DNA of 64,000 bases from Alkalisalibacterium limincola (lineage in GTDB: Bacteria > Pseudomonadota > Gammaproteobacteria > Xanthomonadales > Xanthomonadaceae), in the NCBI RefSeq assembly GCF_008017755.1, contig NZ_VRTS01000001.1:1-64000 (forward strand). The letters run 5' to 3'. Position numbers and translations under genes: made by a program. The notes under the pieces are model-generated. The model made no database searches and was not told where the DNA came from. It was given only the letters and a program-made list of their open reading frames with translations. Numbering within the stretch: position 1 is the first letter of the stretch; every line of letters begins with the position of its first letter. Positions 36,696-46,397 of the stretch are shown here, piece by piece.

Positions 36696-39046
36696 ATGAC
36701 GACATGGATGATGGTGCTGGCCCTGGCCGCCGCAACGGACGGGGCGAATGCCCGCGCACGCCTGGCAGCCGGGCCTGCTGCCCCGCAGGTGGTGGTGGCG
36801 CAGGAGGACACGCCGCGCATGGCCGCGGAAGCTTCGCAGTGGACCTACCTGGGCCCGGACATGGCAACGATCGTCGAATTCGAGATCTCGCCGACGGACC
36901 CGGACCACATGCTGGTCGCAAACACACCGTTCTCCACCATCCCGCACAACAGCCAGATGCTCGAAACACGCTCGGGTGGTGAGCAGTGGCAGCCCATCGA
37001 GCCGCTTCGTGATGTGCAGGGGCTGGTCGGATTCATGGCCGATGGTCGCGCCGTGGTGGCTCGTAACGGCGTGTTTTCACAAGCACCTGGCGCATCCACC
37101 TGGACCCATCACCCCCGTCCCGGCGCGGGAACCGCGTTTTCCACCTATCACATGGCCATCAGCCGCCCTGACGGCACGGTCTGGGTGGCTGGCGAGGAGA
37201 ACTTCCAACTACGCGTGTTCCGCATCGACGACCTCGATGCGACCTGGACCGATGTCACGCCCGCCGGCTCGACCGCGGAGGCGTACACGCAATAGCGCCC
37301 TCGCCCACGACCCCAGGCCTGGTGGCCATGGTGTTCTCAAGGCCGGGACACGACGGCATGCGCACGGCAGTGTCCACGGACGGAGGGAACACCTGGCAGG
37401 AGAACGAGACGGTAACCGGCATCGGGAACACGGACGTGCGCGCCTTCGAGATGCAGGGGGACTCGTTGTATCTGGTTGCGTCCTTCCACACCACCAGCCA
37501 CTCGCTCTACCGCAGCGACGATCTCGGTGCGTCATGGAAGTTCCTGCACTGGGACAGCGGGCCCAGCGCGTTCGATCTCGCCTTCGATCCGCGAGACACT
37601 TCGAGGCTGTGGGTGGCCACGCCGTCCGGCGTGTGGCACAGCACCGACGGTGGCGACACGCTGGAACGAGGCGACCACCGGGTGGTTCGCTCCTCGGCCG
37701 GAAAGGTTGTCTTCGACGCCTCGCGGGAGCGCTTGTGGGTTGCGATCCAGTTCTATGGCGTGTGGATGAGCGAGGACGGTGGCGAGACGTTCGAGCGCCA
37801 CAGCCGAGGCCTCAACACCCTGTCGAGCGCCTCCGTTTCCATTGATCCGCGCGATCCGGCAGGGATCGCGTTGATGATTGCCCGGGAGCCCAACCGGGCC
37901 AAGTACGCGATGACCTCGCCCAACGGCGGGCTGGGTTGGCATCTGCCATTCCATCCAAGCGGTCGGACGGCCACACGCGCCATCTACGGCGACGATGGCG
38001 CGATGTACATGGCCTTCGCCAGTGGCCAGACGCTCAGTGTCTATCGGCGACCAGCCGGCACGTTCTACAACTGGCCAAGGCAGGTCCATGCGTGGGACAG
38101 CGGTGCGGCCTACACGGATGCACTCGACCTCGCCCTGGGGCGCGACCCAGGCACGTTGCTGCTGTCGGCGCGACGCTTCGATGACGAGCTCTCTCCCCGA
38201 GAACCAGGGATCCATCGTTACAATCCAAGCCATGGGGCGTGGTCCCTCGTACTGGAGGGTATGACCGACGGCAGGGGCTTCAACCAACTGGAGCGAATCG
38301 AGACCGCTACGGGCGTACGCCTGCTGGCCCACGAAACCAGCACGCTTGGCCAGGGCCACAGCCGTTTGTTCGGCAGTGACGATGACGGCCTGACCTGGAG
38401 CGGACTGCACGACGGCCTTCCGGCCTGGAATGAAGGCCTGCTCTGCCTGGGCGACGAGGGCCGGGTGAGGCTGTTGCTGGAGGAAGCCGGCGTACCCCGG
38501 CTTTACCGCAGTGAAGACGCCGGTAGCACCTGGTCGCGTAGCGCCTGGACTGCCACGGCACTGCAGGCCGCAGGCACCCCCTTCACCAGCATCCACTGCC
38601 CCGAGGACACTCAACAGGTCTTCCTAGGCGACCAGCAGGGGAATCTGTGGCAGTCGACCGATGGCGGCGACAGCTTCGATGCACTGGTTGGCGACACGGA
38701 AACCTGGGGGCCGGTGGTGCCCAACGACGTCCGGTCCTCCATCGTGGGGCTGTACGTGGCCACCAGCAGCGGCCTGTGGGTGAACACAGCGCTGGCACGC
38801 CCGAGCCAGGCGCCAACGAGCCTGGGCGTGACGATGGAGAGCGGGCGGATGCGCTCCTTGGCCAGGCTGGCCTGGGAGGGCGGCCGCTCTCGCGTGGAGA
38901 TCCGGCGCAATGGCGCGAGCGTCGCCGAGGTGTCCAACACCGGCCGCTTCATCGATTCCATGCTGACACCGCTGCGCCCGCTCGAACTGCAGTGGCAGAT
39001 ATGCAATGCGGGCACCGAGGAGTGTTCGGACGTGGTGTCGCACTGA
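36696..39046 (+). pseudogene. exported Asp-box propeller protein, paralog 4, single frameshift
   Basis: Starts at the ATG at 36696 with a signal-like segment (TTWMMVLALAAATDGANA). The family N-terminus follows as WTYLGPDMATIVEFEISP. At 37288-37291 the frame meets TAG, but one added base restores AIAPSPTTPGLVAMVFSRPG and the protein then runs to 39046, giving about 783 residues. Asp boxes are STDGGNTW, STDGGDTL, SEDGGETF, SDDDGLTW, SEDAGSTW and STDGGDSF. The tail has VEIRRNGASVAEV and WQICNAGTEECSD with the conserved Cys pair. It belongs with paralogs 2 and 5 by its W-x-YLG opening. Confidence 0.75.
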
Positions 39047-39072
39047 CCTGGAAGGCCCGCCGGCCGTGCTCT

Positions 39073-39657
39073 TTAGTCCACGCGGGTCGCCAGGAGGCCG
39101 GGAAGGCTGCGCAGGAACCACGTCTGGGTCGGCACGGCAATGCTCTCGCGATAGAAGCTGTAGGCCAACAGGCCGTGCTCGAGGCTGAAAAAGAAGACGT
39201 TCTCAACACGAGCGTTTCGACTGGCATCAATGATGACCACGTCGAAACCAGCCCCGAGGATTTGCAGATGCGTTTGAGCGCTGGCCGCGTAGCGCCGGCC
39301 ATTGAACTGCCACTCTGCGCCCACCTCGAACCCCTGCCTGGGCACCGCGAACTCCACGTCCTCGAACGCAATGCATTCCAGCGCAGGTTCCTCCGGACAG
39401 CGGCGGAGGGGCTCGACATGACTACCCGAGAAGTATTGCCCCTCCGTCTCGAATACGATGACGCCCAACTTCCCGCCCCATCCCTGACCCGGCAGACCAA
39501 AGGTATCGTAGTGGGCGCGCACTGGCGAAGCCGGCGACATGTCGCCTTCGACCCTGCCGGAGGACTCCCGGTCGGGTGCGTGCGTCAGGCCCGCCGCAGC
39601 GGGAATGTCCGCCACCAGCAACAGAGCCGAAAGAACCAGAAATCCCCAACGCGTCAT
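39073..39657 (-). CDS. small exported protein of unknown function
   Basis: Protein of 194 residues with a clear signal peptide (TRWGFLVLSALLLVADIPAAAG). I do not recognise its family. The mature part is rich in aromatic and acidic residues and includes FGLPGQGWGGKLGVIVFETEG, a pair of cysteines (RRCPEEPALECIAF) that may form a disulphide, and a C-terminal hydrophobic stretch VENVFFFSLEHGLLAYSFY. It lies on the strand opposite to the propeller genes, between paralogs 4 and 5, and its stop is 26 bases from that of paralog 4. Upstream, 188 bases with no obvious feature separate it from the nuclease gene. Confidence 0.7.
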   Translation of the reverse strand: MTRWGFLVLSALLLVADIPAAAGLTHAPDRESSGRVEGDMSPASPVRAHYDTFGLPGQGWGGKLGVIVFETEGQYFSGSHVEPLRRCPEEPALECIAFEDVEFAVPRQGFEVGAEWQFNGRRYAASAQTHLQILGAGFDVVIIDASRNARVENVFFFSLEHGLLAYSFYRESIAVPTQTWFLRSLPGLLATRVD

Positions 39658-39845
39658 AGAGCCCCCGCTTCGTCCTGTGGTCCGACACCCGAGCGCCAGG
39701 GCGCGTCAGGAGCACGCGATCAATCTAGCCTCGCCGTTCAGGGGTTCGCTGGCACCGGCTCGATGACCAGCGCACCGGCTTCCCCTTCTGCCCTGTTCTC
39801 CCTCTGGACCAATCAAAGTATCGGCCGGCTGTTCGGATCCAGACA

Positions 39846-41276
39846 TCAATGGTCCGGCACAATCAAATTACACGACGCGCACTTCTTGCTGTAGCGATTC
39901 CGTAGGGACGCAACCAGCGCCCGCTTCGCCCCCGGGTCGCCGTGCACCACCCGGATCTCGGAAGGCCAACGGCGCATGCCGGTGACGAACTTGAGCAGGC
40001 CCTTCTGGTCGGCGTGCGCGGAATAGCCGCCGATCGTGTCCACGTTGGCGTGGATGTTGAAGCGCTCGCCGTCCAGGTCCACCCAGCCGCCCTGCCCGCG
40101 CTGCTGGATCGCGCGCCCGGGCGTGCCGCGGCCCTGGTAGCCGACGAACAGCACGTCGTGGCGGGCATCGCCCAGCATCGCCTTGAGATGGTTCACGATG
40201 CGGCCGCTGGTGCACATGCCGCTGCCGGCGATGACGATGGCCGGGCGGCCGCTGTGGGCCAGGTGGGTGACCATGCGCTGGTGGTCGGCGTGGCTGTCGA
40301 CGGTGATGAGTTGCTCGAAGGCCAGCGGCCGGCGGCCCTGGCTGACCCGCTTGAGCGCCTCGACATCCCAGAACGGCTTGAGCTCGCGATAGACGCCAGT
40401 GAAGCGGCTGGCCAGCGGTGAGTCCAGCACCACGGGCAGGTTGTCCCAGGCCAGGCCGTCGCGGATCTTCGCGCCGGCGCGGCGGTGGATGATGTCCTCG
40501 AGTTCGTACAGCAGCTCCTGCGTGCGGCCGATGCTGAAGGCCGGCACCATGACCGTGCCCTGGTCCTGCAGGGCGCGCTCGAGCACCGCTTCCAGCCGCT
40601 GGCGTCGCGTGCGGCGGTCTTCGTGGTTGCGGTCGCCATAGGTCGATTCGATGACCAGCGTGTCGCAGCCGTGCGGTGCCTTTGGGGCGGCCAGGATCGG
40701 CGAGTGCGGCGCGCCGAGGTCGCCGGAGAACACGTAGCGGTGGCGGCTGCCATCGGGCGTCGGCGCGTCGACTTCCACGTAGGCCGAACCGAGGATGTGC
40801 CCGGCCGGCTTCAGCCGCACGCGCGCCATCGCCCCGCCCTCGCCCGCCACCTCGTGCCACTTGCCGTAGGGCAGCGCCACGATGCGCTGCTGCACCAGGT
40901 CGACGAAGCGTTCCACCGTGGCGGCCTGGCGCGTGAAGCTGAGCTTGAACGCGTCCTCCAGCACGATCGGCAGCAGCTTGGCCGAGGGTTCGCTGCACAG
41001 GATCGGGCCTTTAAAACCCGCCGCCAGCAGCCACGGGATGCGGCCGACATGGTCGATGTGCACGTGCGTGGCGACGAGCGCACGCAGCGTGGAAATATCG
41101 AAGTCGATCTGCAGCGCATCGGCATTCGCATCACCGCCGGGCGAGCCGTCCTCGCCCTGGAACAGGCCGCAGTCGATCAGCAGGCTGTTGCGCGCGTCGG
41201 TGTGCAGGTGGTGGGCGGAACCGGTAACGCCGCGAACGGCGCCGTGGTGTTGCAGGTGCGGGTACTGCGCGCTCAT
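39846..41276 (-). CDS. metallo-beta-lactamase-fold beta-CASP RNase-like protein
   Basis: Protein of 476 residues with the metallo-beta-lactamase core and an inserted beta-CASP domain. The zinc motif THVHIDHVGR lies near residue 90, the LFSGDLG-type third motif appears as VFSGDLGAPHSP near residue 190, STYGDRNHE follows near residue 215, the GxGMCTSGRI motif is near residue 350, and the C-terminal HADQKGLL motif near residue 420 completes the RMMBL region. These are hallmarks of RNA-processing exonucleases related to CPSF73 and to bacterial YSH1-like proteins. The substrate is not known. It sits alone on the minus strand within the propeller array and is divergent from paralog 5. Confidence 0.88.
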   Translation of the reverse strand: MSAQYPHLQHHGAVRGVTGSAHHLHTDARNSLLIDCGLFQGEDGSPGGDANADALQIDFDISTLRALVATHVHIDHVGRIPWLLAAGFKGPILCSEPSAKLLPIVLEDAFKLSFTRQAATVERFVDLVQQRIVALPYGKWHEVAGEGGAMARVRLKPAGHILGSAYVEVDAPTPDGSRHRYVFSGDLGAPHSPILAAPKAPHGCDTLVIESTYGDRNHEDRRTRRQRLEAVLERALQDQGTVMVPAFSIGRTQELLYELEDIIHRRAGAKIRDGLAWDNLPVVLDSPLASRFTGVYRELKPFWDVEALKRVSQGRRPLAFEQLITVDSHADHQRMVTHLAHSGRPAIVIAGSGMCTSGRIVNHLKAMLGDARHDVLFVGYQGRGTPGRAIQQRGQGGWVDLDGERFNIHANVDTIGGYSAHADQKGLLKFVTGMRRWPSEIRVVHGDPGAKRALVASLRNRYSKKCASCNLIVPDH

Positions 41277-41445
41277 CCGTGAGCCTCCGGTGTGATTCGG
41301 AGGCAGAGGATAGCAGTCACGTAGTCGGGCGCATCGGAAAGATGCTTTTGGCCTTGGGTCAACGAGAAAGATTCAAGGTCTACGTCCCGGTTCGCGCATA
41401 TCGGGCATGGGATGATCTGTTCGATCAAAAACAGGGAATTCCCAC

Positions 41446-43833
41446 GTGCAGTCATCACTCTTTCGCAGGATCCCGACCTTTCTCGTACTTGCAGCTGGAA
41501 CAGCTTTGCTGCTTGGGCCTACGCAGGCGGCGTCCGAGACCGAGAGGCGCTCGAGGTCGATCGAACAAGCAACACCGGCGGTGGAACTCCCGGTGCTTGG
41601 CGACGGTGACAGCTACAGCCCGTGGGTTTACCTGGGACCAGACTATGCCCCGGTTTCCGCGCTCGCTGTTTCACCCCAGAACCCCGAAGCTTTGCTGGCG
41701 TCGATCGATGGGCTGGATGAGATCCCGGTCGCGTACACGGCCTACCTGTCGGTAAACGACGGTGAGGAATGGACGCACACGCCGTTCCGAGCTCCGACAT
41801 TGCATGTGGCCTATACGCCTCAGGGCAACCTGCTGGCGCTGGGCGTCCGAAGGGTTGAGTACAGCGAGGACGGCGGCCAGACCTGGTCGAGTCATTCGAT
41901 GGATCCCATTGGCAGCTTCATGTATCACTACAGCCAGGTCGATTTCCGTGATGACGGACAAGGCGACCTGTGGATTCGGACCGGGCGTTTTCCCGAAAGC
42001 GAAGTCCTACGGGTCGCCCAGGACTTCAGTGAATGGAACGATGTCACGCCCCCGATGCCGGAGGGCTTCTACATCCATCGGATTGCAGTCTCCCATCAGG
42101 AACTGGGAACCGTTGCGGTGGCGGCCACCAGCAACTCTGGCCAACAAACCCGGGTATGGATCACCACCGACGATGGCGCCACTTGGACCATGGGTGGCAG
42201 TGGCCTGCCGCTCGGCAACGTCTCGGACTTGAAATGGCAGAACGGTCGACTGCTTCTTGCCATGGGGCCACGCTGCTGCTCCAGTCACTCCGGCCTCTTC
42301 GCAAGCAACGACGTGGGACTGACTTTTCAAGCCTTGTGGGCGGGCAGCAGTCACGCGCCTGTCAACACCGTGACCTTCGATCCCGACGATGATCGCCGCC
42401 TTTGGATCGCAACCGAGTACGAGGGAATCCACTACAGCGATGACGCCGGCCTGACCTGGGCAGCAGGCATCGGCGGCACGTTCGGACTCCAGATACGGTT
42501 GGTTCATTTCGATCCAGCCACCTCGCGACTGTGGGCGGCCCTCGGAAACGACGGGCTTTTCGTGAGTGAAGACGGTGGCGGCTCGTTCGAACGGCGCAGC
42601 GTGGGGCTCAACGCGCTGCCTGTGACGGATATCGCCTCGGTGGCCGGGGCGCCTCATCGAATGGCGATGTCGGCGGAGTCGACGACGATTGGACGCAGCC
42701 GACTGCTACTTTCGCAAGACGGTGGCGTCTCCTGGGACTTCAAGGATCACGCGTACGAACTGTGGGCAAGTCGTGTGCGGTATGACGCGTCGGGACGACT
42801 CCATGCCACCATGCATACGCTTTCGCGAAATGTGCTGATTCGACGCGAGTTGGATGGCAGTTGGTCGGAGGTTGGGTTTGAATGGCCCTCCGACGAGTTG
42901 GGGAAGGTGGTCGACGTCCACTTCGGTCAGGAGCCTGGAGTGCTCTTGTTGGCTGGCTATCGCCAATCGAACTCACAGCATCCCAGGATGCCTGCCATCT
43001 GGCGTTCGGGTGACGATGGTCTGCGCTGGGAGGCCGTTCTCGAAGGTGATTCCGAATCAGTCCAGATCGATCACCTGGTGAAGCTTTCGTACCCGCGGTT
43101 TACTCGATTCATCGCGCTTGAGAGGTCGAACAGGCCCCTCTCCCCCACCGGGCGGATTGTGTTGAGCAATGACGACGGACGCACTTGGGATGAACCCGCC
43201 GCTGGACCTCCGCCGTTCGTGCACGGAGCCCTGTGTCAAACCGAAGACAATGAGCTCTATCTGATTGCCGACGTTTCCCAGACAACCAAGCTGTTCAGCA
43301 GTTCCGACGGCGGAGTGAGCTGGGTGACCACTGGGTGGAGCCATCCGAATTCGTGGCAGGACGGAGGCCCCTACACTGCTTTGCAATGCGGCGGAGAGCC
43401 CGGGTCGATCGTAGTCGGGAATCGACTTGGTGAGATGCTGCGCTCACTCGATGCTGGCGAGACGTTCCAACCATTTAATCAGGGGCTTGGATTGGTTGGC
43501 GATCAGGTGAACGCGTTGAGGACCACGGAAGCGGGGCTTTACGCAGCAACGGTCAACGGGCTCTGGTTCAACCCAGATGTGCGGTCGGGGCCTGAAAAGC
43601 CACGAATGCTTGAAGCAACGACTCTCCGTTCGCACATGAGATCGCGTGTCGAACTGGCATGGATCGGCGGAGCCAGTTCGGTGGACATTTGGAAGGATGG
43701 CGCACGCGTTGCCACCGTAGAAAACGCTGGACAGTTCCGAACGACTTTGCTCAATCTTGGCGGTAGTGGAACGTCGGCCTGGACTGTGTGCAACGCCGGT
43801 CGCCAGTCCTGCTCCTCGACAGTGACCCACTAG
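41446..43833 (+). CDS. exported Asp-box propeller protein, paralog 5
   Basis: Intact 795-residue member of the array. It starts at a GTG (41446) after AGGGAAT, and the signal peptide core is IPTFLVLAAGTALLLGP, ending TQAAS. The family N-terminus is WVYLGPDYAPVSALAVSP near residue 62. At least eight Asp-box-like motifs are visible: SEDGGQTW, TTDDGATW, SDDAGLTW, SEDGGGSF, SQDGGVSW, SGDDGLRW, SNDDGRTW and SSDGGVSW. A Cys pair in MGPRCCSSHSG near residue 280 is peculiar to this copy. The tail ends with WTVCNAGRQSCSSTV. Its GC content is lower than in the first four copies, so it may have a separate history. Confidence 0.82.
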   Translation: MQSSLFRRIPTFLVLAAGTALLLGPTQAASETERRSRSIEQATPAVELPVLGDGDSYSPWVYLGPDYAPVSALAVSPQNPEALLASIDGLDEIPVAYTAYLSVNDGEEWTHTPFRAPTLHVAYTPQGNLLALGVRRVEYSEDGGQTWSSHSMDPIGSFMYHYSQVDFRDDGQGDLWIRTGRFPESEVLRVAQDFSEWNDVTPPMPEGFYIHRIAVSHQELGTVAVAATSNSGQQTRVWITTDDGATWTMGGSGLPLGNVSDLKWQNGRLLLAMGPRCCSSHSGLFASNDVGLTFQALWAGSSHAPVNTVTFDPDDDRRLWIATEYEGIHYSDDAGLTWAAGIGGTFGLQIRLVHFDPATSRLWAALGNDGLFVSEDGGGSFERRSVGLNALPVTDIASVAGAPHRMAMSAESTTIGRSRLLLSQDGGVSWDFKDHAYELWASRVRYDASGRLHATMHTLSRNVLIRRELDGSWSEVGFEWPSDELGKVVDVHFGQEPGVLLLAGYRQSNSQHPRMPAIWRSGDDGLRWEAVLEGDSESVQIDHLVKLSYPRFTRFIALERSNRPLSPTGRIVLSNDDGRTWDEPAAGPPPFVHGALCQTEDNELYLIADVSQTTKLFSSSDGGVSWVTTGWSHPNSWQDGGPYTALQCGGEPGSIVVGNRLGEMLRSLDAGETFQPFNQGLGLVGDQVNALRTTEAGLYAATVNGLWFNPDVRSGPEKPRMLEATTLRSHMRSRVELAWIGGASSVDIWKDGARVATVENAGQFRTTLLNLGGSGTSAWTVCNAGRQSCSSTVTH

Positions 43834-43858
43834 CGTACCCGGGCGCTGACGGTATGGC

Positions 43859-45277
43859 TCAAGCCCTGTTGAGCCTGACCGGTCGCGACGCGCAGGGCGC
43901 GCCCGCGACCGGTACTCCCGCTGGTGCCTTGGTGCTGACACTGCGCCCTCGGCCAATGCCGTGGTACGCCAACCCGGCGGCCTCGACCTCCCACGGCTCG
44001 AACACGTTGCGCCCGTCGAAGATGACGCGATCGGAGAGCGCAGCGTGCAGGTGGTCGAGCCGCGGGCGCCAGAACTGCTTCCACTCGGTGACCAGCGCGA
44101 GAGCGTTGGCGCCCTCCAGGGCGTCGGCGGCGCTGTTGCACACCTCCACCTGCGGCTCGTCGGCAAACAGGGTCCGTGCGTGGTCGCCGGCCTGGGGATC
44201 GTAGGCGCGCACACGCGCACCTGCGGCCACCAGGCGCTCGATCAGCACCCGGCTGGGCGCCTCGCGCATGTCGTCGGTGTTGGGCTTGAACGCCAGCCCC
44301 CACAGCGCAAAGGTTCGCCCGGCGAGTGCGCCGTCGTAGTGGCGCTGGATGTGCTGGAACAGGCGCGACTTCTGCCGCCGGTTCACGCCGTCCACCGCCG
44401 CCAGCAGGTCGGGCGCGTAGCCGTTGCTGCGTGCCATGTGTGCCAGCGCCTTGACGTCCTTCGGGAAGCACGAGCCGCCGTAGCCCATGCCCGGGTAGAT
44501 GAACTGGTAGCCGATGCGCGGGTCGGAGCCGATGCCGCGGCGCACCGCCTCGACATCCGCCCCCATGCGCTCGGCGATGTTCGCCACCTCGTTCATGAAA
44601 CTGATCTTCGTGGCCAGCATCGCGTTGGCGGCGTACTTGGTCAGTTCGGCCGAGCGCTCGTCCATGACCAGGATGCGCTCGTGCTTGTGGTTGAACGGCG
44701 CGTACAGGCGCTTTAGCGCCGCGGCGGCCAGGCCGCTGCGGGTGCCGAGGATGATGCGGTCGGGCTTCATGCAGTCGGCCACCGCAGCGCCCTCCTTCAG
44801 GAACTCCGGGTTCGACACCACCTCCACGTCGAACACCAACCCGCGCTGGCGCAGGTGGAAGTGGATGACTTCACGCACGCGATCGGCGGTGCCCACCGGC
44901 ACGGTCGACTTGTTCACCACGATCACCGGGTGCGTGACCTGCTGGCCAATCGTGCGCGCCACGTCCAGCACGTGGCCCAGGTCGGCACTGCCGTCCTCGT
45001 TGGGCGGAGTGCCGACGGCGATGAAGACGATGCCGGCGCCTTGCAGCGCCGCGGGGGCGTCGGTGGTGAAGGCCAGCCGCCCCTCGCGCAGGTTGCGCGC
45101 CACCATCGGCGCCAGGCACGGCTCGTGGATCGGGATCTCGCCGCGGCACAGGCCCTCGACCTTTTGCGCATCCACGTCGACGCAGGTGACGTGGTGCCCC
45201 ACCTCGGCCAGGCACGTGCCAGTGACCAGGCCCACGTAGCCGGTTCCAAACAGGGTGACGCCGCTGTGCTGGTCCAT
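43859..45277 (-). CDS. ugd: UDP-glucose 6-dehydrogenase
   Basis: Oxidises UDP-glucose to UDP-glucuronate with two NAD. The protein has 472 residues from the ATG at 45277. The NAD motif FGTGYVGLVTGTCLAEVGH starts at residue 10, NKSTVPVGTADRV lies near residue 122, ANAMLATKISFMNEVA near residue 210, and the active-site cysteine in GMGYGGSCFPKDVKAL near residue 260. The same frame is open far upstream, but that part lies over the next gene and is not family sequence. It is the intact counterpart of the remnant at 27.3 kb. Its stop is 25 bases from the stop of propeller paralog 5. Confidence 0.93.
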   Translation of the reverse strand: MDQHSGVTLFGTGYVGLVTGTCLAEVGHHVTCVDVDAQKVEGLCRGEIPIHEPCLAPMVARNLREGRLAFTTDAPAALQGAGIVFIAVGTPPNEDGSADLGHVLDVARTIGQQVTHPVIVVNKSTVPVGTADRVREVIHFHLRQRGLVFDVEVVSNPEFLKEGAAVADCMKPDRIILGTRSGLAAAALKRLYAPFNHKHERILVMDERSAELTKYAANAMLATKISFMNEVANIAERMGADVEAVRRGIGSDPRIGYQFIYPGMGYGGSCFPKDVKALAHMARSNGYAPDLLAAVDGVNRRQKSRLFQHIQRHYDGALAGRTFALWGLAFKPNTDDMREAPSRVLIERLVAAGARVRAYDPQAGDHARTLFADEPQVEVCNSAADALEGANALALVTEWKQFWRPRLDHLHAALSDRVIFDGRNVFEPWEVEAAGLAYHGIGRGRSVSTKAPAGVPVAGAPCASRPVRLNRA

Positions 45278-45345
45278 GGTGCGCTCGCATCGCAACGCGG
45301 GGGTGCGTTGACTGCTTACGCTAGGCGCTGTTCGGGACGCTTCGA

Positions 45346-46395
45346 TTACGACTGGACGACGCTCTCGTGACAGTGGGCTGCCAGACGGGATGTCAGCCCC
45401 GCCAGGCTGCGGATGTCCTGGTCGTTGTGCGCCAGCACGCGCTTGAGGTCGGTGGCATCCGGGGGTGAGTCCGGGCGTGCGGTGCGGGCCCGCAGGTAGC
45501 GCAGCCACACGCCGGGGGCTTCGCTGCCGGGCAGGTCGTCCTCGCGCACCACGCCCAGCAGGCGGTGCTCGGCGGTGGCCAGGCGGCAGTTCGGCCAGAC
45601 ACTGCGGTACATGCGCCGGGTGGGGTGCAGCAGGTCCAGGTGCAGCAGTTCCGGCAACGGGCTGCGACGCCGCGCCAGGCGGTACCGGGTGTTGAGCAGC
45701 GGGGCGTCGTAGCTCTTGCCGTTGTAGCTGACCAGTACTGTTTCCGGGGTGATCCAGCTGGCGAACACGTCCAGCATCGTGCGCTCGGCTGACAGCGCTG
45801 TAATCATCAGCTGCCGCATCCGCAGCCGGCCATCCGCCAGCCAGTCGCCGGCGCCGATCATGAAGGCGCGGGTGCCGGTGCCGCCGGCCAGGCCGGTGGT
45901 TTCGGTGTCGAAGTGCAGCAACTGCGAAGGCGCCAGTTCGGCTGGACCGATCCAGCGCGGGCCCGCGAACGTGGTGTCGATGGCCTCGGGTGGCGCCGGC
46001 CAGGCGTAGGTGCGCTCGACCAGGTGGAGGCCGGGGCTGAGCTCGATGCCGGGCAGGACCGGATCGATGCGTCTCGCGCGGCAGATGCCGACCCCGGCTG
46101 CACTGCCTGTGGACGACGCCGAACCCGGCGCTGGCGGCACCCTGCCCTGGGCGTCTGCCCGGCCGACCGGCGTGCGCTCGCGCTGTGCGATCAGCCTGCG
46201 CAGCGCATCGATATCGACCAGCCCGTTGGGGCGGCCCACGACGCCGCCCGATACGCCCTCGGCGCCGGCGGATCCATGGCCACTCGTGCCTGCCGAGGGC
46301 TCGCGTCGACCAGCCGTTGGGCCCAACGACTGCGCGACGGACCGATCCCCGCCTCCGGCCTGCCGGCTCAGCCGACGTAGCTTTTCCGCCAGCAT
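45346..46395 (-). CDS. mrfB: RNase H-like exonuclease, YprB/MrfB type
   Basis: Protein of 349 residues. The first 120 are low in complexity and variable; the rest is a DnaQ/RNase H-like nuclease domain. LLHFDTETTGLAGGTGTRAF near residue 165 supplies the D-x-E metal ligands, SYNGKSYDAPLLNTR near residue 222 the second Asp, and LAHNDQDIRSLAGL near residue 325 the final acidic region. The B. subtilis homologue MrfB (YprB) is a 3'-5' exonuclease needed with the helicase MrfA to repair mitomycin C lesions. Here the helicase gene ends two bases upstream, so the same pairing holds. Confidence 0.83.
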   Translation of the reverse strand: MLAEKLRRLSRQAGGGDRSVAQSLGPTAGRREPSAGTSGHGSAGAEGVSGGVVGRPNGLVDIDALRRLIAQRERTPVGRADAQGRVPPAPGSASSTGSAAGVGICRARRIDPVLPGIELSPGLHLVERTYAWPAPPEAIDTTFAGPRWIGPAELAPSQLLHFDTETTGLAGGTGTRAFMIGAGDWLADGRLRMRQLMITALSAERTMLDVFASWITPETVLVSYNGKSYDAPLLNTRYRLARRRSPLPELLHLDLLHPTRRMYRSVWPNCRLATAEHRLLGVVREDDLPGSEAPGVWLRYLRARTARPDSPPDATDLKRVLAHNDQDIRSLAGLTSRLAAHCHESVVQS

Positions 46396-46397
46396 GC

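Noticed and set aside
29398-43833. Sialidase activity for the Asp-box proteins
   Set aside because: Asp boxes are only structural. I could not find the catalytic Arg triad or the Tyr/Glu pair of sialidases, so a catalytic name would be unsupported.
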